Shown one piece after another: positions 53,142 through 62,928 of a DNA stretch of 64,000 bases. The stretch lies in contig NZ_NKHK02000004.1 of assembly GCF_002224245.2 (NCBI RefSeq), positions 167,944 through 231,943 on the forward strand. The letters run 5' to 3'. A program made the translations under genes and the position numbers. Under the pieces are notes generated by a model. That model worked only from the letters and a program-made list of their open reading frames with translations, searched no databases and was not told the origin of the DNA. Every line of letters starts with the position of its first letter. The first letter of the stretch is position 1. The DNA comes from Moraxella sp. VT-16-12. Its GTDB lineage: Bacteria; Pseudomonadota; Gammaproteobacteria; Pseudomonadales; Moraxellaceae.

Positions 53142-53767
53142 CAAGCAAACCACACAAACGCCTGTTTTTGACCGCATCTTTTGCTGATGTGGCGGTTGGG
53201 CTTGATAAATTTTTGCCTGATTGCCAAGGTAAAACCGTTGCCTTTATTCCCACCGCTTGCGATGTTGAAGAATACACCAAGTTCATGGACGACGACAGAC
53301 AGGCGTTTATGGATTTGGGCATGGTGGTTGATGAGCTGGATTTATCAGCGATGGATTTTAACACGCTTTGCCAAAAAATCACCAGCAGCGATTGTGTGTT
53401 TGTTGGTGGTGGTAACACCTTTTATTTATTATCCATGCTCAAACACACAGGACTTGATAAACTTCTCATACAAGCCATCAATGACGGCAAGCCTTATGTC
53501 GGCACATCGGCAGGCAGTATCATTACCGCCTTTGACATTGAGTATGTGGCACAGATGGACGACAAACAAAAAGCCCCACTTTTGACAGATACGGCAGGCT
53601 TGGGTGTGGTGGATTTTTATGTATTGCCCCATTTTGACAATCCGCCCTTTGTACAAGTCGCCCATAAGATTTATGGCCAATACCACACAGAACTTGCCCT
53701 AACGCCCATCAGCAACCATCAAGTGGTCATGGTCATTGATGACATCATACAATTATGTTCATTTTAA
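53138..53767 (+). CDS. S51 family peptidase (PepE-like dipeptidase E)
   Basis: A 209-aa serine peptidase of the aspartyl-dipeptidase fold. GGGNTFYLLSML precedes the nucleophile Ser124 in VGTSAGSIITA; the His is likely in VLPHFDNPPF. Some members cleave Asp-X dipeptides, others cyanophycin-like substrates. It is coupled to the preceding cyclotransferase gene and ends 10 bp before hisD, so both small enzymes are embedded in the histidine run. Confidence 0.85.
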   Translation: MTSKPHKRLFLTASFADVAVGLDKFLPDCQGKTVAFIPTACDVEEYTKFMDDDRQAFMDLGMVVDELDLSAMDFNTLCQKITSSDCVFVGGGNTFYLLSMLKHTGLDKLLIQAINDGKPYVGTSAGSIITAFDIEYVAQMDDKQKAPLLTDTAGLGVVDFYVLPHFDNPPFVQVAHKIYGQYHTELALTPISNHQVVMVIDDIIQLCSF

Positions 53768-53777
53768 GAGTAGCTCT

Positions 53778-55097
53778 ATGCCAACCATCAAAATTTTAAA
53801 CAGCCAAGACGATAATTTTAACGAGCAACTAAACGCCTTGCTTGCCTTTGAAACGGTAACTGACAGCACGCTGATTGCCACAGTCAATGACATCATTGCC
53901 ACAGTGCGAGCTGATGGCGACAAGGCGGTGCTATCCTACACCCAACAGTTTGATAAGCACCCAGCTGTCAGCATGGATGAGCTGTTTGTCAGTGCTGATA
54001 AACTAAAAGCGGCATTTGATGGTTTGACTGATGATGTCAAACATGCCTTAGAATACGCTGCCAAACGTATTTTTGCTTTTCATGAATACCAAAAAGAAGA
54101 TGGCTTTCGTTTTACCGACCATTTGGGTAATATTTTGGGGCAAAAAGTAACACCCCTTGACCGTGTGGGTATTTATGTGCCGGGGGGATTGGCAAGCTAT
54201 CCATCCAGCGTTTTGATGAACGCCATACCTGCCAAAGTCGCAGGTGTCGGACACATTACCATGGTTGTCCCTGCCCCAAGTGGTGAGCTCAATCCTTTAG
54301 TGCTGGCAGCGGCACATCTGGCAGGTGTGGACAGCGTGATTACCATCGGTGGGGCTCAGGCAGTGGCGGCATTGGCTTATGGCACCGAAAGCATACCTGC
54401 GGTGGATAAAATCACAGGGCCCGGCAACAAATACGTCGCTGCCACCAAACGAGCGGTGTTTGGGCAAGTGGGCATTGACATGATAGCAGGGCCATCAGAA
54501 GTGCTGGTCTATGCCGAAGGTGAGCCTGATGATAATGCTGATTGGCTCGCGATGGATTTATTGTCGCAAGCGGAGCATGACACCATCGCTCAGGCGATTT
54601 TTGTTACTACTTGCCCCAAGCAGTTGCAAGCGGTCAAAGATGCCATTGATAATGCCTTGGCGGTTTTACCAAAAGCAGACATCGCAAAACAGGCTCTTGC
54701 CAGTCGTGGGGCGTTGATTTTGGTCAAAGACCGAGCCGAAGGCATTGCTGTTATCAATCAAGTCGCCCCTGAGCATTTGGAGCTGTCATTGGATAACCCT
54801 GAACAAGTGGAGCAATATGTACGCCATGCAGGGGCAATCTTTTTGGGAAGATACACCCCAGAAGCCATCGGCGACTATTGTGCAGGTAGTAACCATGTGT
54901 TGCCAACATCAGGCACAGCAAGGTTTAGCTCGCCACTTGGAGTGTATGATTTTACCAAAAAAACATCGCTCATCTATTGTACGTCTGATGGGGCAAGACC
55001 TTTGGCAAAAACGGCAGACATTTTGGCAGTACAAGAAAACTTGGATGCTCATGCTTTGTCCGCCAGATACCGATACGATAAAGTGGTCTTAAAATAA
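53778..55097 (+). CDS. hisD: histidinol dehydrogenase
   Basis: Final two oxidations of histidine synthesis, zinc- and NAD-dependent. It is 439 aa. [40 protein letters not shown] and [14 protein letters not shown] are present. The catalytic Glu and His lie in [12 protein letters not shown], followed by [20 protein letters not shown]. The ATG at 53778 (MPTIKIL) has AAGAG upstream; the longer frame begins inside the S51 gene. Confidence 0.96.
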   Translation: MPTIKILNSQDDNFNEQLNALLAFETVTDSTLIATVNDIIATVRADGDKAVLSYTQQFDKHPAVSMDELFVSADKLKAAFDGLTDDVKHALEYAAKRIFAFHEYQKEDGFRFTDHLGNILGQKVTPLDRVGIYVPGGLASYPSSVLMNAIPAKVAGVGHITMVVPAPSGELNPLVLAAAHLAGVDSVITIGGAQAVAALAYGTESIPAVDKITGPGNKYVAATKRAVFGQVGIDMIAGPSEVLVYAEGEPDDNADWLAMDLLSQAEHDTIAQAIFVTTCPKQLQAVKDAIDNALAVLPKADIAKQALASRGALILVKDRAEGIAVINQVAPEHLELSLDNPEQVEQYVRHAGAIFLGRYTPEAIGDYCAGSNHVLPTSGTARFSSPLGVYDFTKKTSLIYCTSDGARPLAKTADILAVQENLDAHALSARYRYDKVVLK

Positions 55098-55118
55098 CAA
55101 TAATATTTTGGAGAGATG

Positions 55119-56213
55119 ATGACTACCAAGCCAGACACTCGCCTATGGAGTGCCAAAATCCGCAAACTGACCCCTTATGTGGCAGGTGAACAGCCCAAAG
55201 CGGACAATCTATGCAAGCTAAACACCAACGAAAACCCCTTTCCCCCAAGCCCAAAAGCTGTCCAAGCCATGCAGTCAGTGTTGGCAGATGGTCAAACGCT
55301 AAGACTATACCCTGACCCTGAATCTGATGAGCTGTGTCAGACTTTGGCTCAGTATCATGGGCTTGACCGCTCGCAGGTGTTTGTGGGAAATGGCTCTGAT
55401 GAAGTGCTGGCGTTTATTTTTGCGTGCTTTTTTGCCAAAGAGCGTCCGCTACTTATGCCAGACATCAGTTATAGTTTTTATCCAGTTTATGCTCAGACCT
55501 TTGAGATTCAAACACAGCTGATTGCCCTAAAAGACGATTTTAGCATTGATACCGATGATTATCGCATGCCGTCAGGGGGCATTATTTTACCCAATCCCAA
55601 CGCACCAACAGGGGTGTTGTTAGGTGTGGACAAAATCGCCAAATTAGCCAAAGAACATCCCAATTCGGTGATTGTGGTTGATGAAGCGTATATTGATTAT
55701 GCCGATGACAAAACAGCGTCTGCCATTGCTTTAATCCATGAGTTTGATAACGTGCTGGTTACTCAAACCTTTTCAAAGTCTCGTGCTCTGGCGGGTTTGC
55801 GAGTGGGCATGGCGTTTGGCAGTGCCCATTTGATTGCGGCATTATCCACTTACAAAAACAGCTTTAACAGCTATCCGCTTGACCGTTTGGCACAAAAAGG
55901 GGCAACCGCCAGTATTTTGGATGAAGCCTATTTTCAAGAAAAGCGTTTGGCGGTCATCAATCTGCGTAAAGAGCTGGTGTCAAGCCTTGTGGCGTTGGGC
56001 TTTGAGGTGTTGCCATCAAGTGCCAATTTTGTGTTTGCCAAACCTAATCACGCCACGCTATCCACCCAAGAGATTTTTGAAAAACTGCGTGAACAAGGCG
56101 TGATTGTTCGTCATTGGGATAAACCACGCATTAAGGAGTATTTGCGGATTACGGTGGGTACAGACGAACAAAACGCCAGATTGATTGAAGTGTTAAGTCA
56201 AATACTGACCTAG
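55119..56213 (+). CDS. hisC: histidinol-phosphate aminotransferase
   Basis: PLP transaminase of histidine synthesis. It is 364 aa. LNTNENPFPPSPKAVQAM, RLYPDPESDEL, VFVGNGSDEVLAFIF and NPNAPTGVLLG are present, as is the PLP lysine in QTFSKSRALAGLRVGMA and FVFAKPNHA near the end. GGAG upstream suits the second of two adjacent ATG codons (55119). It is the last gene of the run before a terminator. Confidence 0.96.
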   Translation: MTTKPDTRLWSAKIRKLTPYVAGEQPKADNLCKLNTNENPFPPSPKAVQAMQSVLADGQTLRLYPDPESDELCQTLAQYHGLDRSQVFVGNGSDEVLAFIFACFFAKERPLLMPDISYSFYPVYAQTFEIQTQLIALKDDFSIDTDDYRMPSGGIILPNPNAPTGVLLGVDKIAKLAKEHPNSVIVVDEAYIDYADDKTASAIALIHEFDNVLVTQTFSKSRALAGLRVGMAFGSAHLIAALSTYKNSFNSYPLDRLAQKGATASILDEAYFQEKRLAVINLRKELVSSLVALGFEVLPSSANFVFAKPNHATLSTQEIFEKLREQGVIVRHWDKPRIKEYLRITVGTDEQNARLIEVLSQILT

Positions 56214-56233
56214 CGGATGCGATGGTGTTATTT

Positions 56234-56259
56234 AAAGACAATCTTTTGATTGTCTTTTT
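56234..56259 (+). terminator. terminator after hisC
   Basis: A 10-bp perfect stem (AAAGACAATC with GATTGTCTTT), a 4-T loop and a T tail, 20 bp after the stop. It closes the ibaG-to-hisC transcript. Confidence 0.85.
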
Positions 56260-56723
56260 AAGGGCTGTAGAACCATTGCAAAATCAGCAGTCTAGTAAAT
56301 CTGTTTTTTTAAAGGTTTGCAGAAGGTATCAAATAATAAAACTGAAAAATATTATGTTTTTTATTATTAACCCTTTTTCTTTAAGGCTATATCAAGAAAT
56401 TATTGCTAGATATGAGTTAAGTCATACCCTATTCTGCATGGTAAGTGTGGGGTTAGAGTATTCGATATCTAAATATTAATAGCTACCACAGTGAAGGAAA
56501 AGATATGATTATTTATCAGAATAAAGGTATGATAATCAAATATTTGAACAATTATTGGATTTATTGCAATTTCATCAATTTCTCTAAAGGTGTGTTGGAG
56601 AAAATAAAAGCTATTTTGCTGAACTTGTCCATATAATCCTACGCTTAGCTTGCTCGGTAGATGTAGCTCAATACCAATACCTTGCTTTGCTTGTGTAAAT
56701 TAACTTATTTTTGGAGGCTTGGG
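56260..56723 (+). other. AT-rich left flank of the restriction-modification island
   Basis: 464 bp with no firm gene. A 43-codon frame at 56505-56636 starts with ATG after a GAAGGAAA site and ends KAILLNLSI. It could be real, but it has no known family. A TATAAT at 56632-56637 overlaps its end and may serve the methylase gene. Base composition is clearly more AT-rich than hisC and continues so through the island. Confidence 0.4.
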
Positions 56724-59174
56724 ATGTCTAAACTTGAATATCAATTTGATGAAAAATCAAATCAAATTTTTTCCCCATTAAAGAGTAAATGGTTGGCTTA
56801 TACTCCTGAAGAACAAATTCGCCAACAATTTGTTTGCACTTTGGTAAATGATTATGGTTATTCACTGGGGCAAATGGCACAAGAATTAAGTTTAACTAAT
56901 TCATCTCGTGGCACAGGACGTGCAAGAGCGGATATTGTTATTTGGAAAAGTGAGCAAGCCAAAAATGACAACGAACATGCTGCTATTGTCGTTGAATGCA
57001 AATCTGACAATGTAACCATTCAACCTGAAGACTACTATCAAGGGTTAAATTACGCAACTTGGGCTGGGGCAGATTTTTTCGTAACCCACAACAACAAAGA
57101 AACACGCTATTTCCAAGTTTTTAAAGACAAATTACCCAAACACCTTGGTAAAGAATTGTCTGATTTGCCCAAAGCCAAACAACTAGGTAACCAACAGTCT
57201 ATTGAAAAAATCCTAAATGAAGAAAAGGTTTTTGAGCGTGATGAATTTGCCAAACTGTTGCATCAATGCCACAATATTATCCGCAACAATGATAAGCTAT
57301 CGCCAGAAGCGGCATTTGATGAAATCAGTAAAATTTTATTTACCAAAATTGTTTTTGAACGCGATAACCGCAACAACAAAACCAAAATTTTCTCAAAAAC
57401 AGAATTTGAAAACCAAGAAAAAACTTACGATGACAACGTCCGTCCTTATTTACAAGGTGATGACAAAAAGACCGATTATGTTCAAATTATTTTCCGCCAA
57501 ACCAAAGAAAAATATTCGAAAGATGCTCTTTTCGCAGAAGATGATGTGATTAAAATCCGCCGTGAAAGTTTTCTTGCCATTGTTGAAAAATTACAAGTTT
57601 ACAACTTATCCAAAACGTCTGACGACGTAAAAGGCATCGCTTTTGAGAAATTTTTAGGCACAACATTTAGGGGTGAGTTAGGGCAATTTTTCACACCACG
57701 CACCATTGTGGAATTTATGACTGAAATTTTAGACCCACAAGAGGGCGAACGAGTATGTGACCCATGTTGTGGTTCAGGCGGATTTTTGATTAACGCCTTT
57801 GAATATATACGGGAAAGTATCAAGCAATCCATTGAAAACGAAAAAGAAAATATCAAAATCCAACATTTCAACGAACAATACGAAAATGCCAGCGATAGTG
57901 AAAAAGAACGCATTGAAAAGCAAGTAGATGATTTATTTACCCAGCTTAATAATGAATTGAACTTGGATAATACAGACAGCCGAATTTTTCAACTTTCGCA
58001 TAACTGTATCTATGGAACAGATGCAAATCCGAGAATGGCTCGTGTATCCAAAATGAATATGATTATGCACGGCGATGGACATGGTGGTGTACACCACAAT
58101 GATGGCTTATTAGATATTAATGGTATTTTTGAAGAGCGTTTTGATGTCATTTTAACTAATCCGCCATTTGGTTCACGAGTTGCTAAAGACTTGAAATTAA
58201 CTATTGAAGATAGTTTAAAAAATAAACCATATTATAAAAATTGGAGAGAAAAATACCTTGTTAAACTTAATACGATTGATGAAGAAAAATTGATCTTAGT
58301 TAAAGAAAATGATGAATATTTTAAAAAACAAATAAAACAGGGGGAGAGTATTGATTTTTCCAAAGGTTTTCCTATTTATAGTTATTTAGCTATAAAGAGA
58401 GAACAAGAAATTAAAGAAAAAAAAGCAATTGTAGATAAATACGATATAAGCAAATACAGTACTTTAACCGAAGTGATGTTTATTGAGCGTTGTCTAAAAC
58501 TATTACGCAAAGGCGGGCGTATGGGCATTGTTTTGCCAGAAGGTGTGCTAAATAATGGTGAGTTACAAAAAGTTCGTCAATATTTTGAAAGCAAAGCAAA
58601 AATTATTTTGATAACCTCTATTCCACAAGATGTCTTTATTGCATCAGGTGCAACCGTGAAACCCAGCCTTGTTTTTTTAAAACGCTTTACCGAAAGCGAA
58701 GAGCAAGCATATAACCAAGCCAAAGACAACGCTACTGCTGAAATAACGCAAAAATACGCAAATCAAAAAGCTAAATTGCAAGCGATTGTGGATAAAAAAT
58801 TAGACAAATTACCACCTAAAGCCACACTTGAACAAAAAGCAGAACAGAAAGAACAACAGGTCCAATTAAAAGAAGAAAAAAAACAAGCGAAAGAGCAACT
58901 CAAACAGCTAGAAATCCAAATTCAAGATGAAATCCGCCAGTTAATCAAAGAAAAATTTGATTATCCAATTCCGCTTGCTGAAGTAGAAAAGGCAGGAATT
59001 GACAGCAAAGGCGTTGCCATTGAAAACGATTTGCCTGCATTAAAAGATGAGTTCACACAATATCGCAAATCTGCAAATATTTGGGAAAATCACACCGCTT
59101 GCCACTATAAATATACAGAAAATAATGGCAGATTAGACCGCACTTTATATGAAGTTCAGCAAGGGGTGGAATAA
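56724..59174 (+). CDS. fused restriction endonuclease / N6-adenine methyltransferase subunit
   Basis: An 816-aa protein with nuclease and methylase in one chain. Residues 25-135 are an HsdR-N-like PD-(D/E)xK domain: Asp70 in RADIVIW, Glu91-x-Lys93 in VVECKSD, and a QxxxY motif at Gln106-Tyr110. Residues 160-690 resemble HsdM: GELGQFFTPRTIVEFM, motif I VCDPCCGSGGFL (344-355), and motif IV NPPF (479-482). A long coiled coil follows (about 690-760). GGAGG sets the ATG. No separate HsdR helicase is present. This architecture is like the A subunit of BcgI-type (type IIB) systems. The stop overlaps the specificity gene by 1 nt. Confidence 0.85.
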   Translation: MSKLEYQFDEKSNQIFSPLKSKWLAYTPEEQIRQQFVCTLVNDYGYSLGQMAQELSLTNSSRGTGRARADIVIWKSEQAKNDNEHAAIVVECKSDNVTIQPEDYYQGLNYATWAGADFFVTHNNKETRYFQVFKDKLPKHLGKELSDLPKAKQLGNQQSIEKILNEEKVFERDEFAKLLHQCHNIIRNNDKLSPEAAFDEISKILFTKIVFERDNRNNKTKIFSKTEFENQEKTYDDNVRPYLQGDDKKTDYVQIIFRQTKEKYSKDALFAEDDVIKIRRESFLAIVEKLQVYNLSKTSDDVKGIAFEKFLGTTFRGELGQFFTPRTIVEFMTEILDPQEGERVCDPCCGSGGFLINAFEYIRESIKQSIENEKENIKIQHFNEQYENASDSEKERIEKQVDDLFTQLNNELNLDNTDSRIFQLSHNCIYGTDANPRMARVSKMNMIMHGDGHGGVHHNDGLLDINGIFEERFDVILTNPPFGSRVAKDLKLTIEDSLKNKPYYKNWREKYLVKLNTIDEEKLILVKENDEYFKKQIKQGESIDFSKGFPIYSYLAIKREQEIKEKKAIVDKYDISKYSTLTEVMFIERCLKLLRKGGRMGIVLPEGVLNNGELQKVRQYFESKAKIILITSIPQDVFIASGATVKPSLVFLKRFTESEEQAYNQAKDNATAEITQKYANQKAKLQAIVDKKLDKLPPKATLEQKAEQKEQQVQLKEEKKQAKEQLKQLEIQIQDEIRQLIKEKFDYPIPLAEVEKAGIDSKGVAIENDLPALKDEFTQYRKSANIWENHTACHYKYTENNGRLDRTLYEVQQGVE

Positions 59175-60535
59175 TGGAAATGAAATTTTTGCGTTTTGTG
59201 GATTTTTCTCAATTAAACAATTGGAATGTAAAGCAATACCTTAATACTAATTTATTGAAATCACAATTCAAAATTGAATTTTTGTCAGAGCATTTAATTG
59301 AACAAAATAACAAAATCAAACCATTTGACTTTCCTGACGAAGATTTTGCAATTTTGGGCGTGGATAATAAAGTAGGAATTTTTGATGCCTATGTATCAAA
59401 AGGAAAAGAAATCAAGCAGCCATATAAAAAAATGGAAACAGGGTTTATTGCCTACAACCCCTATCGTATTAATGTAGGCTCAATCGGATTAAAAACCGCA
59501 AAACATCAACATCAATACATTAGCCCTGCCTATGTCGTGTTTAGTTGTCAGGCTACATTACTGCCTGAATATTTGTTTTTAGTTTTTAAAACTAATTTTT
59601 ATAACCGAATTATTAGGGATAATACAACAGGTTCAGTTCGACAAAATTTGAGTTTTGATAATTTAGTCAAAATGCAAATCCCCCTGCCTGATATCAATAC
59701 TCAAGAAGCATTAGTCCAAGCTTATCAAGACAAAATAACAAAAGCTGATGAATTGGGGAAACAAGCCAATCAAATAGATAATGACATTGAGCACTATCTG
59801 TTTGAACAGCTTGGAATTGAAATTCAACAAACTCCAAAAGCCCAAATAGGAAAATTACGGTTTGTGAATTTTAGGGACTTGAATTTGTGGGGAGTTACCA
59901 GTCAAAATGCAATTACTGCTGAAACTATTTTCAAATCTAATCAATTCAAAAATGAACCGATAACAACCTTTTTTGAAATTAACCCTACTACGCAAATTCC
60001 AAAAAATCAAATCATTAGCTTTATTCCGATGGCAAATATTTCTGATATTTATGGAGAAATTTCTGTTCACGACAAAAAAACATTAAAACCTAACTATACC
60101 AAATTTAAAGAGAATGATTTGATTTGGGCAAAAATTACACCGTGTATGGAAAATGGAAAATCTGCGGTGGCAACTAATTTGGAAAATGGTTTTGGATTTG
60201 GTTCAACTGAATTTCATGTTTTACGAGCAAGAAACAATGATTTTTCTATTTATTTATTACACTTACTTTTGCGTACTAAACACCTAAGAAAAATTGCAAC
60301 TCAGTACTTTACAGGTTCTTCAGGTCAACAACGAGTGCCAAAAACATTTTTGGAAACATTGACCCTACCTGTTTTAAGCTTAGAAACTCAAACCCAAATC
60401 ACTAATTATATTCAAGCCCAAAAGCAACGGCAAAAAAGCTATTTAGCTACTGCCGCCGCTTTACGTTTAGGAGCATTGACAGAGTTTGAACAAGCGATTT
60501 TCAGCAATAAAAGCAACTGTTTTTTTGTAAATTGA
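59174..60535 (+). CDS. type I-like DNA specificity (S) subunit
   Basis: A 453-aa recognition subunit with two target-recognition domains (about 20-175 and 240-400), each followed by a conserved helix (about 176-215 and 405-440). The two halves start with related sequence: LRFVDFSQLNNWNV from residue 6 and LRFVNFRDLNLWGV from residue 228. This shows an internal duplication. The pair would read a bipartite sequence and guide the fused methylase-nuclease. AGGGG precedes the ATG, which overlaps the methylase stop. It is strongly AT-rich, like its partner. Confidence 0.87.
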   Translation: MEMKFLRFVDFSQLNNWNVKQYLNTNLLKSQFKIEFLSEHLIEQNNKIKPFDFPDEDFAILGVDNKVGIFDAYVSKGKEIKQPYKKMETGFIAYNPYRINVGSIGLKTAKHQHQYISPAYVVFSCQATLLPEYLFLVFKTNFYNRIIRDNTTGSVRQNLSFDNLVKMQIPLPDINTQEALVQAYQDKITKADELGKQANQIDNDIEHYLFEQLGIEIQQTPKAQIGKLRFVNFRDLNLWGVTSQNAITAETIFKSNQFKNEPITTFFEINPTTQIPKNQIISFIPMANISDIYGEISVHDKKTLKPNYTKFKENDLIWAKITPCMENGKSAVATNLENGFGFGSTEFHVLRARNNDFSIYLLHLLLRTKHLRKIATQYFTGSSGQQRVPKTFLETLTLPVLSLETQTQITNYIQAQKQRQKSYLATAAALRLGALTEFEQAIFSNKSNCFFVN

Positions 60536-60563
60536 ACATTAATATTGTTAAAAACACAACCTT

Positions 60564-61535
60564 TCAGTGCGTCAAAGCGTCTTGTAACAAGCTGATGATG
60601 TGCGTTTTGTCTTTCTGTTTTTTGACTATATTCCACAGCTTATCAGCTTCTGTATAGCCCTTGGTGAGCATGCCTAGCCACTGTTTGTAGCGACCAATCA
60701 GCCCATGTTGGTTGTCGGTGGCGTCGTTTAAAAAGGCAATCTGATGGCAAATGAGTGCTTGCCAAGATAGGGTGTTGGTAGGGTTGTCCAAAGTGGCAAT
60801 CAAATCAGGACGAGTAACCGCACCACGTCCGAGCATTAGGTGGGGCGTGTTTGCTTGTCTGGTGCAGTCGTGGGCGTGCGTGGCGTTCCAGATTTCGCCA
60901 TTGGCAATGATAGGCAGACCAAGCGTGGTAAAGGGGGCGATTTTATCCCAATACGCAGGCGGTTTGTAGCCTTGGGCTTTGGTACGCGCGTGAATGGTCA
61001 GCCAGCTTGCTCCGCCAGCTTTGACCGCTTGTCCGATGTCGTGCATTTTATTGGTGTCGTTATAGCCTAAGCGGATTTTGGCAGAGACAGGAATGTGGGC
61101 GGGTACAGCGTGTCGCACCGCACTGATAATCTGATACAGCGTGTCAGGTTCATCCAGTAGTACCGAGCCGCCTTTGTGGTTATTGACCGTTTTGGCAGGG
61201 CAACCAAAATTTAAATCAATGGCTTTTGCTCCAAGATGGCACGCCACAGTGGCACTTTGAGCCATCGTCTCAGGGTTATTACCCAGTAGCTGAACATGAA
61301 TGGGCGTGCCACTGTCTGTCTTGCCATCAGTGTGTAGCTCTGGCACATATTTATAAAACACATGAGCAGGCAAAGGATAATGGGTAACACGGATAAATTC
61401 ACTGACTGACCAATCATAAGGTGAGCCTAAATCATGAGCGATTTGCGTTAAAATCCGTCTCATCAAGGGGTCGGTTAAGCCTTCCATCGGAGCGAGTAGG
61501 CGAACAGGGTGGTTAAATAGGTGTGAAAAAGGCAT
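60564..61535 (-). CDS. dusC: tRNA-dihydrouridine(16) synthase DusC
   Basis: FMN-dependent reduction of U16 in tRNA. It is 323 aa. RLLAPMEGLTDPLMRRIL, VSEFIRVTHYPLP, VQLLGNNPETMAQ, DLNFGCPAKTVNNHKGG (catalytic Cys), VSAKIRLGYND, IHARTKAQGYKPPAYW, IIANGEIWNATHAHDC and MLGRGAVTRPDL are present. The RTKAQGY and GEIW blocks point to DusC rather than DusA or DusB. The start at 61535 gives the family length; a start at 61607 would add 24 residues. Its stop lies 28 bp from the S-subunit stop. Confidence 0.93.
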   Translation of the reverse strand: MPFSHLFNHPVRLLAPMEGLTDPLMRRILTQIAHDLGSPYDWSVSEFIRVTHYPLPAHVFYKYVPELHTDGKTDSGTPIHVQLLGNNPETMAQSATVACHLGAKAIDLNFGCPAKTVNNHKGGSVLLDEPDTLYQIISAVRHAVPAHIPVSAKIRLGYNDTNKMHDIGQAVKAGGASWLTIHARTKAQGYKPPAYWDKIAPFTTLGLPIIANGEIWNATHAHDCTRQANTPHLMLGRGAVTRPDLIATLDNPTNTLSWQALICHQIAFLNDATDNQHGLIGRYKQWLGMLTKGYTEADKLWNIVKKQKDKTHIISLLQDALTH

Positions 61536-61679
61536 GATAAAATCTTTATGATAATACACAAAATGGATTTTGTTAAGCGATTTATCTGTTTGCTGGTTTG
61601 TTGTCATTTAAAATGATTGGCAAATCCCCATTTAGTTGCGTTACAGTTGTCTTTTAAACTTCATTTTGGAAAAACCGTC

Positions 61680-62540
61680 ATGACCAGCCACACCATCAAG
61701 CCCAACGACCTTATCCCATCAAAATCCACCCACCAAGCCGCCCACGTTTTGCGTGTTGTTTCCATCAATGTCAATGGGCTGCGAGCGTCCGCCAAAAAGG
61801 GGCTGTTTGAGTGGATCGCCAAAAGCGAAGCGGACGTGATTTGTATGCAAGAGACACGGCTGACTCATGAGCAGTGGACAGACCAGTTTAAACCAGCAGG
61901 CTGGCAGGCTCATCTGTTCCCTGCTCAAAAAGCGGGCTATGCAGGCACAGCCGTTTATAGTCGTCTGCCCTTTGTGCCTAGCGATGGGCTGGGCTTTGAG
62001 CTGGCGGATAGCCAAGGGCGTTTTACGATGGGACGGTTTGATTTGAGCGATTGGGGCGTAGATACGCCTGTGCATATTGCATCTTTGTATTTGCCATCAG
62101 GTTCATCAGGCGATGACGCCCAAGCTCGTAAGGATTTGTTTTTGAATGAGTATAAAGCCATTTTAAAGCGTTGGCGAGATGAACAAAAATCCATCATCGT
62201 TTGTGGTGATTATAATATTGTCCATAAACGCATAGACATCAAAAACTGGTCAGGCAACCAAAAAGCGTCAGGCTGTTTGCCCCACGAACGAGCATGGCTT
62301 GACCATATTTATGATGAGCTTGGCTATGTGGACAGTTTTCGGGTGGTGCGTCATGACAGCGAGATTTATTCGTGGTGGTCAAATCGTGGTCAAGCTCGTG
62401 CCAAAAATGTCGGTTGGCGGATTGACTATCAAGCCTGCTCACCCGATTGGAAAGAGCGTACTGTTGGAGCGTGGGTGTATAAAGATGAGTGGTTTAGCGA
62501 CCATGCACCTGTAATCATTGATTATTTGATTAAAAAATAA
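61680..62540 (+). CDS. xthA: exodeoxyribonuclease III
   Basis: Base-excision-repair AP endonuclease and 3'-5' exonuclease. It is 286 aa. RVVSINVNGLRASAKKGLFE, VICMQETRLTHEQW, GYAGTAVYSR, CGDYNIVHKRIDIKNW, SGCLPHERAWLDHI, WRIDYQA and FSDHAPVIIDY cover all metal and catalytic motifs. A 20-residue N-terminal extension rich in T, S and H precedes the core. The ATG at 61680 is used; the frame from 61617 begins with TTG. Divergent from dusC. Confidence 0.95.
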   Translation: MTSHTIKPNDLIPSKSTHQAAHVLRVVSINVNGLRASAKKGLFEWIAKSEADVICMQETRLTHEQWTDQFKPAGWQAHLFPAQKAGYAGTAVYSRLPFVPSDGLGFELADSQGRFTMGRFDLSDWGVDTPVHIASLYLPSGSSGDDAQARKDLFLNEYKAILKRWRDEQKSIIVCGDYNIVHKRIDIKNWSGNQKASGCLPHERAWLDHIYDELGYVDSFRVVRHDSEIYSWWSNRGQARAKNVGWRIDYQACSPDWKERTVGAWVYKDEWFSDHAPVIIDYLIKK

Positions 62541-62928
62541 TCCATATTTAATTAAAATTTTACAAATTGATTAAATAACAAACATTTTAATTCATATATG
62601 GCATTTATTATATAAAATGACCAATTAGTCATTTATATTAATACAAAATACGGATAAAAATTAACTAAAATTATACAATTTATCAATAGGATAATTGTGT
62701 TAATCTCAATAAACCGCCATCGCTTATCAAATAAGGGGTGTGCGGTTTTTTTATGTAAAAATATTTTTACCATTGATACATTAAAAAACACCAATAGGGC
62801 TATTTTTTACATTTTGTAGTAGCTTAAATTTTTTAAATGCTTTATTATTGGGTCATAATAGTCAAAATGTCATTTTTGTGGTTAATTTTTGTTTAAAGTA
62901 TTAATCACATTTAGCTAAAAGGTGCAAT
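62541..62928 (+). other. AT-rich intergenic region upstream of the giant adhesin
   Basis: 388 bp without a gene. A seven-bp inverted repeat (AAATGAC at 62615-62621 with GTCATTT at 62628-62634) lies in the first half. A terminator is centred near 62730. The remaining 170 bp is very AT-rich, the kind of sequence often silenced by H-NS-like proteins. It should hold the adhesin promoter, but no consensus -35/-10 pair stood out. Confidence 0.5.
62711..62752 (+). terminator. terminator between xthA and the adhesin
   Basis: A seven-bp outer stem (AAACCGC with GCGGTTT) and an inner CTTAT/ATAAG helix, followed by a seven-T run. It is 170 bp downstream of the xthA stop. Confidence 0.7.

Noticed and set aside
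56222..56479. 85-codon frame after hisC
   Set aside because: It runs through the hisC terminator hairpin and has no ribosome site or recognisable fold.
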